Below are positions 20,641 through 34,600 of a stretch of 64,000 nt of DNA, one piece after another. The DNA lies in NCBI GenBank assembly GCA_029964075.1, contig CM057150.1, forward strand, positions 434,001 through 498,000. The letters run 5' to 3'. The notes under the pieces are model-generated. The model saw only the letters and a program-made list of their open reading frames with translations. It did no database searches and was not told the DNA's origin. Within the stretch, counting starts at the first letter, position 1. Each line of letters begins with the position of its first letter. The translations under genes were made by a program, and so were the position numbers. This DNA comes from Patiria pectinifera. Taxonomy: Eukaryota; Echinodermata; Asteroidea; Valvatida; Asterinidae.

Positions 20641-23600
20641 GGATACACAGTGTGTTTTTGGATATTAGTTGCACTTGTTTTTAGCCCATGTACAGGATTG
20701 GGACGTCATATGTCCCTTTAAATTAAGACCATCGTTAGGGGAAGAATGAGGAATAGAGATGTCAGGTGTAAATTCCGACAGGTGCCAAAATTGCAAAATA
20801 ACCTGCTAACATCTCAGTTGATTGTAAATTGATTACTCAAAGAAAACGTGTACAGTGGCTTGAATTGTCCCTCTCATTTTGTACCATTCCTGAGATCTGA
20901 TATATTTCTGCTATGAAAATCTCAAGATAAAACACTCGATATCCTATTCCTCATTCTTTTCCTGTGACCTTCTTCCAACTAGTATTCCCAGTAAACCCGA
21001 TGTTCATTTTGTAAAATGGACAATCTGTACATATAGTTTGGATTATTGTATTATTTACTTTGTCATATCTGTGTACTGATCTCAATATTCTTTTTCCCAG
21101 TTTCCTTTGGTAACCTTAGTGAAGTTCAAACTGTAAATTCCCCCTTCCCCAACTTTGTACTTCAAGTTCAAAATAGATGATTGAATATAACCAGGAGTAT
21201 GCTATTGTAATGATCATTTGAATTGGATCAGTTTGAAGTCAGGATCTTGAATTCTGTGGCATTGTTTGTCCTTTGTTCACAATACTATGTCCTACAATTC
21301 TAATGAATACTTGAGCTGAGACTTAAGCGTGGCGTGTATTATCGGTTCCACATGTTCCAACTGAATTGTTCACAGATTATACTGATTCACTACAGTGTTT
21401 TGTTTGCAAAGTGCCAGTGCCTGTATAATATTCATCTCAATAGTTTGATTTTTAATAGGTCCCTACTGTGAATGTAAAAATGTGATGTCTGTTTTTGTTA
21501 CACCTTTGGTTTGTGGGTTGGCTGTTTTGTTGATCATTAGTGTGATTCCATTGTCTAGTCAATGTTTACTTATAGCTGCAACCCTGCAAAAATCTGAACA
21601 TTTGTCCATCAATTTTTTAAATAGATTTGAATGGGTGTTGGTCTAAATAAATGGACAATATTGGAGACATTGAGGTTGTATGAGAGACAAAAGGCAACAC
21701 TAGCCAATCAAACTCCTCGTTATATGAAGGAAGAAAACAATTTCAACCAATGACAGATCTTGATATGTATGATTTTGGAGAGCATCAGATCTCTTGCATC
21801 AAAAGTATTCTCCCTTTTGGAACCTTTTTTATTTTATTAAATGTCAATTTTTAGTAGTTTTTGCACACACAAATTTGAAGAAATGTGGACAAGGTCTTGT
21901 AGTCTCCACAAACAACATCTAAAACAGATTTTGAAGATTGTAAGATGTTCAATTTTTATCGTGTAAGATTTAAGGTTGAGAGACGAAATTGTGGATAATT
22001 TGAACAATTTTTAAACGTGTGTCTTGTATTTTTAATGACTAAGCCATGAATTTTGTGTCTGAAGCCCTCTAGTAAGAAATGGCAGTTTTCTGTTTTTAAT
22101 TGATTTTTGTTCCCGTTTAAATCCATTTACATCGTTGTTGGAAAGTCAAAGACTCCACCATGCAGTGAAAACCATTTCCGTAACCATGGCAACCATTTAG
22201 TTAGTAACGAGGCAGGAAGTTTATACTGTGTGTGTACCATTGAATGTCAAAATACTACTATCAGCCCATTTCTGTTAGTTGGTCAGACTTCGAATCTGAG
22301 ACAAATGTTTGAATATATCTTTCTGTGGGAGCCTTTACAGCATTAATGGCACAGTGATTTGTAAATTTGTACAGTCAAGGGGGTTGTTTTTTAGTTATTC
22401 TTTTATTCTTTAGAAAAGTGTAAATTATTGAGTTGATTTCTTAAGGAATCTTATGAACTCGGATGTGATTGGCCTTGTGTTTTGGAACAAGGCGGTTTCA
22501 CATCCAAGTTGTCCCATTTTCCTTTTGTTCAGTGATTTGTTGATGATTAACTCAGTTTTGTAAATCATAATTTCTTAACACACACACACACCATACACCC
22601 CACCATATGTAGTTGCTACGGATAAATGCTTGTTGTCCTTAGCAACAAAGTTGCCATGGTGATTGGCGATATCCATGCAAAGTAGTTGTCTGAAAGTATC
22701 TATAGATAAACATGTGAACATGAATAAAACAAGCCTACCGTGTAAAGAAACTCCCAACTTCATCTTCGTCACGTCTTATTTTTGTGTCCCCTTTAAAAAA
22801 TGTTTAACGTGGACTCCCATTTTAGCATTTGCACTGTTTTAAGGTTAATTATTGATGAAATGCACTATTTTAGCAACAGTGATTTTTCAGAAGATTTGGG
22901 GTCAGAAAATACTTTGGCTGATAAAAATATCATTATGTAGTAGACGTCACGTGAAATGGAGTCTTGTGAACTTACAAGGAAAGTACAGGTTTTAGATCAA
23001 AAGAGTTACACAAACTGATTGATTTCTGGAAGAGACATGAAGCATGTATTACAATGCTGGTGTTACATTGTCATATTTGTAAGCATTATTTGTAAGCATT
23101 ATTTGTAGGCATATTTGTAAGATATGTTGCATCTAAAATTGCTTTAATTTCTTCCTAAGAACCCCCCCCCTTCCTATGCCTCGAGCCCTGCCCCTGCCTA
23201 GTGCCTGCTTTGCCCAAGCTATTTACATGTAATTGCAGTCCTGACATTTGTACATTGTACAACAGTGGTTCAATAGACCATTACCATGTTGCAGTTGTCT
23301 TGAGTTTTCCCATTCAAATCAACGTAACCAAAGGGAGGCTGGAAGGAAAAATAGTCTGGTTCCTTTTTGCACAAAATGAAAATGGTGGCAGCACTGCATG
23401 ATAAATGTTTATTTACTTCAGGGTCACGCTCAATGGTCGTGGCTACAGACTTTCTTACATCAAGGGAATATCCTTTATTTTGTGCTTGATTGAAGAACCA
23501 TTGGCCAACCAGAGTATTTTGGCATGTCAACGCTACAGTCTTCTACTCTTGGTTTCATATGCTCTAATTGGAAACCAGTAATAGAAGTCAACCTACATGT

Positions 23601-24577
23601 AGGGCTTTATTGAATGGACTACTTGTTCTAAACAAGTGGTATCTGAGGTTTTTCTGAAATGAAGGTCCAATTCCAATTGGGTACTCGGTAAAATACCAAA
23701 ATTGAACGACTCTAAATTTGAAAGTGTTTTCTTCATTTCCCTGAGTACCCACCCCAAAGAAATATATTGATTTCATATTTGGAAAGTGACTGCCTGTGAC
23801 AGATTTGTTCAGAACTTGATATTACAAAAGTAGTTTTTTTCTTGTTAGTACAGATTATGCATATATAGATCCCCGTATGGTATAGGTCATATAAACATAA
23901 CTTTGAACATTTTTATCCTTTTTTTTAATTAGTAGTATTGAGATGTTTTTGCTGGTACATTTGTGAAATTGGTCTTCCACATGTAATTGTGAATTTCAAG
24001 AAGTTGGGTGTTTTGACCCAAGCAAGAAATAATCATGTGGTTTTTGTTTTTAGGAAAAGAAAATCTACATATGTGATTGTTAATGCAGGAATGCAAGTAC
24101 GCTGTGCTGACATTCTTTTTACTTTCCGAGTGACTGGTCTATAGATTTATTTCATATTGACTCTGCAGAAAAAGTAGATAATGACTAAGAGTGCCATCAA
24201 TTCACTGGCATTAGAAAACTCAAGGTGTGTGCTAATTATTTGAATTTGTTCATCTAGTATCATCAGCATAAGGCAGAAACACTTATTAGGGTCTGCACAG
24301 AATGACATTAGCACTCATGTACATGTACGGTATCAGTTTCTCACGAGCAATTAAAGAAAAGAAATCAGTCTGCTAGCATCTCATCCATTAAACATGTTTG
24401 ATGCTTCAAAAATGGTGTCCGTATACTTGGGCTTTGACTTTCATTTCATTGTTAATTTTTCTTTGAATTTTAAAAGGGAAACAATAGTATATGCCTTATG
24501 CACTGCAAGCACCCTAGAGGATGTTTGTTGTTTTCATTTAGTTACAATGAATGCACCAATGGTTTACTCATGTCTGT
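20641..24577. other. Non-coding, 3'UTR extension or intergenic
   Basis: No exon was recognised on either strand. It is AT-rich unique-looking sequence with a short CA run near 22580. It may include a longer GSK3 3'UTR, since further AATAAA signals occur. Confidence 0.45.
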
Positions 24578-24900
24578 CCTAAATGCGAGGTCCGCTCATA
24601 AGTCCGACGCCTCATAGTTCCGACGCCTCATAAGTCCGAAATTTTGGACTCATGAGGCGTCGGACTTATGATAATAAATCCCACTTCATAGGTCCGACGC
24701 CTTCTAAGTCTGCCACCTCATAGCTCCGACACCACACAAGTCCAAAACGGCATTTGTCCATTGTCAGACTTATGAGGTGTTGGACTTAGAAGGCGTAGGA
24801 CCTATGAGGCGGAAATTATGCCTCATAAGTCTGACACCACATAAGTCCGTAATTTCGGACTTATGAGGCGTTGGACTTACGATACGGCCCCCCTAAATGC
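24578..24900. mobile_element. MITE with inverted repeats and 8-9 bp target duplication
   Basis: CCTAAATGC at 24578-24586 is repeated directly at 24892-24900 and flanks a 305-bp element. The ends are inverted: GTCCGCTCATAAGTCCGACG at the left against a similar complement at the right. The interior is a chain of TCCGACGCCTCATAAGTCCG motifs in both orientations, so almost the whole element folds on itself. An 8-9 bp duplication is typical of hAT-, P- or Mutator-like cut-and-paste elements; it has no transposase. Confidence 0.85.
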
Positions 24901-27900
24901 ATAAGGTAGATCTTTGCTTGTTGCTATTTAACCTGGTAGTTAAGTGCAGGTGCCTCTCGCATGTAGATGCAAAATGTATAACTAATGTTCAGGTTTCTGT
25001 CGGCTAATATTTTGGAATTTGTAGCTTTCGTGGGCTCAGGAAAAAATTAAATCACTTGTTTTATCGTCACATGACTGTTTCCAGTCCTTTTTTTTTTGGG
25101 GGGGGGGGAGGGGTTAAGGGGTTTACTGGGTTTTTTTTTCTGACTTTCCAAGTGTCATTTATGAAAAAGAATTGTGTTGTCTTGCCTGTCACAATTTTAA
25201 CTAGAATGAAAAGAGATTGTTTTTGATAAACTAGAATAAAATGTACTTGTTACTTTTAACTTTAGTGATAGGAATATTCTTTGACATACTCGAAGTTAGC
25301 ACTGGAATTAAGCATGGAAATCTGGTGCAGATGTATTTTTTTGTGACAAGTGATTCTTTTCATTAAGATATAAAATGTGAAATGTGTGATGTAAAATAAT
25401 TTCATCTTCATAAAATATAAAAAGATTATCTGTGAATAGCTTTGTGATAAAAATGATAATACAGGCATGTATGTCAGGGGAAAGCAAAGAACAATTGGTA
25501 TTTTTCCTGTTTTAAAGGAGAAATTTCAAATTTGCCATAAGGTCCTGAATATGCCTATGTGTACAGTCATATGAATATAAACGGAGTGTATTTATACATT
25601 TCAAGGTTTAAATGTTTAAAAATCAGTGACTTTGTGCAAGTAGTAGACTGGTTGAAGTCTGTTCAGCATTTTAGTACCGGCAAACAATGTGACCTGTGAA
25701 TTAGGAACATAATCGCAAGGTTTTAAAATGCATTGATTTTAACAAAACAAAACTTAGAAATTCTCACCAAATTTCTCAGCATTGCTCTTGTAGAATGTGT
25801 TTATTGAGACCTGTCTGCATCATGTTTATGTTCCTGTTCCATGTAGTAACAATGTACATACTGCTGTGATACATGGTGCAGAAAATTGTCTGTACACCAG
25901 AAATACCTCTGAATCTTAAAAGATTTTAGACGTAACTGAACCTGTAAGAAAATAAGCTTGTGGAGGAAATGTGAGACTGGTGGAAGTCTAGTATATGTGT
26001 GACAATCGTCATGGTTGTTACCGGTATCTTGGTGTTTCCTTTGTTTTTGTTGCTCAAAGTGAGGCTTCTAAATCAACTTAGGCTGGTGCCTGTTTTATAG
26101 TGAGCTGCCTTGTGATTTGTACAATGACCGCAAGATACCTGACAGACATGGCAAGCTATTGTATATTGGTTTCGGCTAGCCCAAGTGTATGTACACAATT
26201 CCTTGTACAGATTACAATTCACAGTTTACTAAAAACTTGTTGACTCTCTGTTAATTTTTGTTGTAAAAAAAAACAAGATACAAGTATTATGGGTAACTTT
26301 CCAGTGAAAAAATCTAACAGCGCTTAAGACAATTTAAATATTATTAAGATGATGTTTGTGATGTTTGTGATGTTTAAATATGGCTTATAGTAGATGACAC
26401 TTTGAAATTCTTTTTATAAATCTGAGTTAAAGTAAATTCCTCGAAAGTCATTGACAAGTTCTTTGTGTTGCTACTCAAATGAACATTGACAAAGGCATTC
26501 CTTTGTCCTTGTTATGAGTGAGTCATGTTACTTGTGATGTGACTTATGATGGACTTGCCTTCAAATCTGTTGAAGATGCATTCCCTGTGCTATTTTCAAG
26601 TTTCATCCTAAAAAATTGGTTCCTTGTCTAAATTGTTATTTTGTCTAGGAATACACAAGTAATTCACTTTTGAATGACACACCAACTGACAAAAATGGGC
26701 ACATGTTTAGTTGTTGAATTATTACTGTACAATTTGGAGTTATTGGCTGCCAGACCATAATTCCCCTTCTCGCGAGGAGGCTGGTTCCCGCCCCACAATC
26801 AGTATCGATAATGTACGGACTGGGAGCCAGTCTACTGGCAAAGCCGATCTCTTTGTGTCCAAAACAAAATGTTTTTTTTTTCAGTGGAATAAAACAAACA
26901 CGTTTGTTGAAAATGTATTAGTAGAAGCAAATAGAAATTGTTGAAGATCATAGGGAATGCAACTTTAAGCATGAGAACCCATATCCATTTCTCTGCTGTA
27001 ATTTCTCCAAGACCCTAGTTGTACAGTGCACCTTGTGGCTATGTCAAGCCACAGTTAATGAAGTCCTGATTAAGAATTGTACAGTTATAAATAATTATTG
27101 TGGACAACAACAAAATGTGGATTCCTGTTTACGATATTGCACTTTGAATATTATGAATGATTTAATTGATATATGTCCATAGAGGTAGCGCAACAATCAC
27201 ACAACTTGTACAGTTTGTTATTAAAATATAAAAAGTAAGACATTCACCCCTCAAACTTCCCTTAATCCCCTATAAACTGTAATGGAATCTTCCATTTTTC
27301 ATTGTGATATATGGTGGTTTATTACAGTTCTGAGCAAACATGGGGATGGGGAAAGTGATGAAGGGTGAATGATGTTTTTAACAGAAAAGCAATTGTGTCA
27401 TTGTTCTGTGTGATTTCATTTTGTGACACACGTTATTGACCTCAATGTTTTGAAACCACACAAAATCAGAATCTAGAAAATCATAATTTATGAAATGTCA
27501 GATAATTATGACGTCCGAAAATTATACAGACTGACAAAACTGATGAAGTAATCATTACCTCATGATGCGAAATGGTTGACATTCAGATGGGAAATCTTTC
27601 AGAGGGCATACAAATACTTTCCAATATAATTTGATCCATAAATAATGATAAAAGTTGTTCCGTATTGTCTCAGTAACCGACTGTCACTTGTGAATAAGAC
27701 TGGCTACCAGCCTTCTCTCCATGGGCGCGGGCGCGTTCCTTCACTAACCCCTGGCCGTGATGTACACGTAAACGATGCTGACTGGCTATTCAGAGCGTGC
27801 TGCGGGCGCATTTCAAAGATTGCATGCCCGGCACGCCCATAATGTGCTCGCGTGCTTTGCATATCACGTCACTTACGAAAATTGTTTGTTATTCAAAACT

Positions 27901-28660
27901 CGCGATGCCTGTACGATATGGATTATGGCAGCCTCGTTTTTCGCTAAAAAAAACCCTGTATCTTCGGTTGTAAAGGGGGGAAAGGGGTAGTACATTTAAT
28001 ACAAATCTTTGCTAAATAACACAACGTCCAAACCTAATGTTTGAAAGGATTGATTCTTCAAAATCACAACTTTAAACATTGTAAAGATGGCATCGGCACG
28101 TAAAACGGATAAACTGCAGCCTAATTATAATGTGCCATATTTTGACACATTTAAATTACACAATTCCAGGGGTTGAGATCGCGCAAGGCATGATGGGAAG
28201 GAAACAACATGGCGCAGCAAGATCTCGTACCCATGGGAACGAGGTTGACTGGTTACCTATCTCACTGACTGACTGTCACTTGTGACTTAGACTGGTTACC
28301 TATCTCACTGACTTACTATGATATGGAATGTCCCTCTACAACTCCTTTACCTTATAAGGAGATTGTCATGCAAAACACAGCTGGGCTGGTGTAGTATGAA
28401 TTTTCGACTATGAAATACTGATTCACTTGTAGTATTGTGCATGCCTACGTGAGGAATATGAATGTTCAACCAATGAAACGTTAAAAGGCACTGGATTTCA
28501 TGGGAGTCCAAATCTTATGCGACACTGGAAAAGTGTTTAAGACCAGCCAGCCATGTCTTTATCATCCGTTTAAGACCGGCCACATGATGGGCTTTCGACT
28601 AATGGGAATGGGTAAACTACATTAGGTATTTATGAATGACAAATACATGCCAATAATTTC
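24901..28660. other. Non-coding intergenic stretch between convergent GSK3 and MRPL37
   Basis: No exon was recognised. A G run sits at 25101-25109. A GC-richer island at 27710-27960 (GGGCGCGGGCGCG) and the words near 28235-28320 (ACTGGTTACCTATCTCACTGAC, repeated) may be the two ends of an old element, because CTACCAGCC..CCATGGG and CCCATGGG..GGTTACC look inverted. That is weak evidence. Confidence 0.4.
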
Positions 28661-28664
28661 CACA

Positions 28665-31600
28665 TCAATTCACTGCTCCATTAAGATAACAGGCAAGGAA
28701 CTTCCTAAAGACATCAACATCCAATTCTCTGCAACCAAGCTCTGGGTCTCGACGAACCAATGGACGAATATATCGTCTGTCTGTCTTACGATTGCCCTTC
28801 GTGCGTCGTATCTTCAGTAGTGGTGGATACATGTCCTGATAGAGGGCGCTGTCTGCATCGAGCCACACCATGTTCTTGAGTCCGTCGCTGGAGTCTAATT
28901 GCAGTGTGTTCAGCTGAACGTGGATGTAGGAAAAGTTGACGCCATTAGTGACGACACACTGGGTGACAAACGGGGTGGGGAGGTCCATCTCTTCAATCTG
29001 TGAGTGTGAGAAAGAAGAAAATAGGTTTATCAACTTGAAAATCTACTGTCATTTCAAGTCATTGTTACAAGTCAATCACAAGTCATCCAATCCCAAGTCA
29101 CATCACAAGCTATTAACATGAACTGCGACAATGGCATTTATTCAGAAAAGCATTGAATGATGATATGAAGGATTCCCTCAACGGGTATGCACAAAGCAAA
29201 TAGGCTGATTAAACATCACCCATTAATCTAACTACATGTACAACTAAACAGACAACTTGACAAACTGACTTGTGACTTACTCCATACTGCAACTTGGCTC
29301 TGCACAAAGCGTTGGCAAATGCAAACATGATTCCTCTAGCATTGATTTTTTCAGCTTGTCTCTCATCGTACTCTCCATACATAAACAGAGTGTGTGCGTG
29401 AGGGAACGGGTAACCATCATAGAAACCTGCAGTTGTAAGAAACAACGAATCAGTGTATACCTGGTCATAAATCAGAGGGAAATTTGCATGCACATTTCAA
29501 TTCAATAAATTCAGCTAAGTTAGTTCGAAATTCTTCAGAAAATTGCAAATGAAAGTCAGGATATTTGTGAAAGTATCCTTCATTTTGTTGAACTGCGCTA
29601 TTTGTTGAAAGCTAGGATTGATGGTTAAATGTAATTCTGATGTCACTGATCAGTTAAGATAAATAAAGGACAGATTGTTACAGAAATTCCATTTTCAAAT
29701 TTTCCAGTATAGAAGATTTTGAACAAATCCCTATCTTTAATCTTCTTCTTACAATGTCCTGTCCTTTGACATCTTTGTTGATCTTACTTAAAATATGGAC
29801 AAGTTTTCTGTCTCATTTATCAACCATTTACAATGTACCCTAGTTAGTTAAAATTATCTCATTTCTTCCAATCCATTTAACCCAGTTTCTAGTTTATAAG
29901 CATTCCTACCAGGGAAGTTGTAGTTATCCTTGTACACATAGCATGTCCTGAGATCAATGGTTGGGGCTAACTCTAGTTATTTAATCTTTTCATATCCAGT
30001 TAGTTTCTAGTTTATAAGCATTCCTACCAGAGAAGTTGTAGTTATCCTTGTACACATAGCATGTCCTGAGATCAATGGTTGGGGCTAACTCTAGTTATTT
30101 AATCTTTTCATATCCAGTTAGTTTCTAGTTTATAAGCATTCCTACCAGGGAAGTTGTAGTTATCCTTGTACACATAGCATGTCCTGAGGTCAATGGTTGG
30201 GGCTAACTCTAGTTATTTAATCTTTTCAATTTACACGTGAGGACCTCCATCAGAATATTTCCCACCTTGACTCCCAACTCAAATCCAGTTGTTCTGATTC
30301 CACGTACAGGAATTTCCATGATGAGATTGAAAGGGGTTTGTCTAACCTTGACTCTGTCCTACTCAACAGGAGAAACAAGAAGATTGGTGGCTTGCTTGCC
30401 AAGCAACAGCAACGCAGACACAGACGTTTCAGACGTCCTAGGTCCCCATCTACCACGCCACCGCCAGAACCCTCTGTCAACACTGTAGTTAATCTTTCTT
30501 CCTCATCAATATCTGACGCAGAGCACAAACTTCTCTCCAAGGGTCTCAATTTTTGTCCCGCTCCCCGTTCTGTGAACCAGGTTCAGCTCAGCCAAGACCT
30601 CACGGAATACTACCGTAGAATCCGTCTGCGTGAGTTTTTCCTGGACAGTGAACCGTGTGAACCTGAGCCTTTTCGAGTCAAGAGTTCATGGGTACCCCCC
30701 AAGAATCGTGTGCCAGCCATAGAGACATACGTTCAAGTTATCAATTCCCAAGTCACTAACCCGGACAACTTACCCCACAGGACTCTTGATAATCTCCCCA
30801 GGAGGAGCGCCTGGCTCTCAACTCCTTGCGCCCGCACCGACATCATCATCAAGCCAGCAGATAAAGGTTCAGCTGTGGTCATCATGGATCGTCAGCAGTA
30901 CATTGATGAGGCCCACCGCCAGTTGGATAATCGCACTAACTATACCCGCCTTGACTCTGACCCCACAGGCACTTTCTGTCGAGATATACAACAGGTACTT
31001 GACGATATGCGATCACGTGACCAGTTGTCCAAGAAAGCTCACAAATTCCTTTCTCCCTGTGATTGTAGGACTGCCAGATTTTACCTTCTACCCAAGATTC
31101 ACAAGGCTGGCAACCCCGGTAGACCCATCATCTCCGGTAATGGCTCACCCACGGAACGCATCTCCCTGTTCATTGACAGTTTTCTCAAACCCCTTGTCCC
31201 ACAGATTTCGTCATACATTCACGACACCCCAGACTTCCTACGCAAGCTTGAAGGAATCAAGGACCAGATTCCCAGCACAGCCATCATTGGGACTTTCGAC
31301 GTCTCATCTCTGTACACCAACATCCCACATGAGGAGGGTGTTCGTGCTTGCTCCTTGGCTCTGGCCAAGGCAGGACACACGACTCCTCCCATCAGTGATG
31401 TTGGCACCCTCATGAGACTTATACTAACGAAGAACAATTTTTCCTTCCTTGGTGAACACTATCTACAGGTACACGGCACCGCAATGGGCACTCGCATGGC
31501 CCCTTCCATGGCTTGCCTCTTCATGTGTGACACTGAAGAACGTATGCTTGCCTCGGCCCCATGTCGCCCTTGGATCTGGTGGAGATATATTGATGATGTT

Positions 31601-34600
31601 TTTTCATCTGGACCAGTGATGAGGACAGTCTCTTGACCTTCACTAACCACATCAATTCCTTCCACAGAACCATCAAATTCACGTCGGAGTTCTCGGCTCA
31701 CCAAACCCACTTTCTGGATGTCACCGTCCGCAAGCAAGGCAACTCACTAACCACTGACCTGTATTCTAAACCCACAGACACCCACCAGTACCTCCACTCC
31801 TCCAGCTGTCACCCCAGGCACTGCAAAACTGGCATAGCGTTCAGCCAGGCACTCAGACTCAGAAGAATTTGTTCTAATGATTCCGATTTCTCCCGCCATA
31901 CACAGATACTGAGGAACAACTTGGTGGCCAGGGGTCACAGCTCTGGCCAAGTTCATCGTGCCATTGCCAGAGCTAAAGCTATCCCCAGAAATCTAGCCCT
32001 CACGGGAAAGGCCCCTGATGCCATGGCCAAACCCATTATTCCCTTGGTTACCACGTTTCACCCCAATCTCCCTCCCCTTCGCAAAATCACTAATGACAAT
32101 CATCATATCCTCCATACTTCAGATCGCCTTGCCCGCGCCATCCCCAACGGCCCCACATTGGCTTACAGGCGTCCTCGAAATCTACGGGACCTGATTGTTC
32201 GAGCTGAAGTCCCATCCTTAGATGCATCCCCTCCCACCCAGCATGGTACTTTCAAGTGTAGTTCCAGATGTGTTGTCTGCCAGATTCATATCCAGGAGTC
32301 TGACTCCTTTTCTGGCCACTCTTCTGTCACTACCCACAGAACCATTGGTAACATCACTTGTAACACCTCTAATGTCATATATCTCATTTCTTGCAGGGTC
32401 TGTGGAGTGCAGTATGTAGGTGAGACTAAGAATACGCTCAAGAAGCGTTTCTATGCCCACCGGTCAACGGTCAACACCAAGAAACTAGACACCCCTGTTG
32501 GTCATCACTTCAACCTGCCTAACCACTCCATTTCTGATATGATTTTGCAGGGCATTGAATCTCTTGGCCATCGCAAGGACTCAGTTCGCCTCAGCAGAGA
32601 GAAAGTGTGGATGAATCGTCTTCGAACTATTCAACCACATGGTCTCAACATCCAACTAGGGAATGATTAATCCTTTTCTTCCTCCATTGTCTTCTGTTAC
32701 AGATAATCCACCTGGTCTTCCTTGTTTGTGTTTACCCATCATTCCCCCATCTTTCATCCCTTTCCACCCCCATACTGTTCCCCCCCCCATCATCATCACT
32801 CTCACACTCTTTTGTCCGTTCCCACTCCCTGTGACCTTTGATCCTTCCCCTTTCTGATCCCTCCCCTGTTTACACCAGACCCCTTGTGGTTTGCCATCTC
32901 CCTTTGTTCCTTTGTTCTCTCATCCACCCTCCCCTGCATCTTTCCACACCTTTCCCACCTAATCCTCCTTTTGTGTTTCTTCTTTCAGCCCTGCATGTTT
33001 GTGTGCACCCCATGTTAATGTATGTACCTCTGTCATTTCTGTTTTAGCCTCTGAAGAAGAACTTGCTAAGTTCGCAACGTCAGGCCACATTAATTTTTAG
33101 ATTTATACATTTCAGGTCCATCCAGTCAGTAAGCAGTTTGCAGCAGTCTTACTTTTTTCATAATACGCTCAAGAAGCGTTTCTATGCCCACCGGTCAACG
33201 GTCAACACCAAGAAACTAGACACCCCTGTTGGTCATCACTTCAACCTGCCTAACCACTCCATTTCTGATATGATTTTGCAGGGCATTGAATCTTTTGGCC
33301 ATCGCAAGGACTCAGTTCGCCTCAGCAGAGAGAAAGTGTGGATGAATCGTCTTCGAACTATTCAACCACATGGTCTCAACATCCAACTAGGGAATGATTA
33401 ATCCTTTTCTTCCTCCATTGTCTTCTGTTACAGATAATCCACCTGGTCTTCCTTGTTTGTGTTTACCCATCTTCCCCCATCTTTCATCCCTTTCCCCCCC
33501 CATACTGTTTCCCCCCCCCCCCTCATCATCATCACTCTCACACTCTTTTGTCCGTTCCCACTCCCTGTGACCTTTGATCCTTCCCCTTTCTGATCCCTCC
33601 CCTGTTTACACTAGACCACTTGTGGTTTGCCATCTCCCTTTGTTCCTTTGTTCTCTCATCCACCCTCCCCTGCATCTTTCCACACCTTTCCCACCTAATC
33701 CTCCTTTTGTGTTTCTTCTTTCAGCCCTGCATGTTTGTGTGCACCCCCTTGTTAATGTTTGTACCTCTGTCATTTCTGTTTTAGCCTCTGAAGAAGAACT
33801 TGCTAAGTTCGCAACGTCAGGCCACATTAATTTTTAGATTTATACATTTCAGGTCCATCCAGTCAGTAAGCAGTTTGCAGCAGTCTTACTTTTTTTCTTT
33901 TCATATCCAGTTAGTTTCTAGTTTATAAGCATTCCTACCAGGGAAGTTGTAGTTATCCTTGTACACACAGCATGTCCTGAGGTCAATGGTTGGTGCTAAC
34001 TCTAGTTATTTAATCTTTTCATATCCAGTTAGTTTCTAGTTTATAAGCATTCCTACCAGGGAAGTTGTAGTTATCCTTGTACACATAGCATGTCCTGAGA
34101 TCAATGGTTGGGGCTAACTCTAGTTATTTAATATTTTCATATCCAGTTAGTTTCTAGTTTATAAGCAATCCTACCAGGGAAGTTGTAGTTATCCTTGTAC
34201 ACATAGCATGTCCTGAGATCAATGGTTGGGGCTAACTCTAGTTATTTAATATTTTCATATCCAGTTAGTTTCTAGTTTATAAGCAATCCTACCAGGGAAG
34301 TTGTAGTTATCCTTGTACACATAGCATGTCCTGAGGTCAATGGTTGGTGCTAACTCTAGTTATTTAATCTTTTCATATCCAGTTAGTTTCTAGTTTATAA
34401 GCATTCCTACCAGGGAAGTTGTAGTTATCCTTGTACACATAGCATGTCCTGAGATCAATGGTTGGGGCTAACTCTAGTTATTTAATCTTTTCATATCCAG
34501 TTAGTTTCTAGTTTATAAGCATTCCTACCAGGGAAGTTGTAGTTATCCTTGTACACATAGCATGTCCTGAGGTCAATGGTTGGGGCTAACTCTAGTTATT

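Larger units (their letters stand above)
30228..33890 (+). mobile_element. Penelope-like retroelement with a tandem 5'-truncated second copy
   Basis: Copy 1 (30228-33160) encodes reverse transcriptase plus a GIY-YIG endonuclease and ends in a pyrimidine-rich 3' region. Copy 2 (33161-33890) starts inside the endonuclease (equivalent to 32431) and repeats the rest with few changes. The insertion interrupts the third 118-bp repeat of MRPL37 intron 5: TCTTTTCA occurs at both edges, consistent with an 8-bp target duplication. The left edge enters the coding frame directly, so copy 1 is itself 5'-truncated. Head-to-tail partial copies are typical of Penelope-like elements. It lies antisense to MRPL37. 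Confidence 0.92.

Noticed and set aside
32663-33047. Proline-rich frames after the Penelope-like endonuclease
   Set aside because: They are the C/T-rich 3' region of the element and recur in copy 2; no conserved domain.
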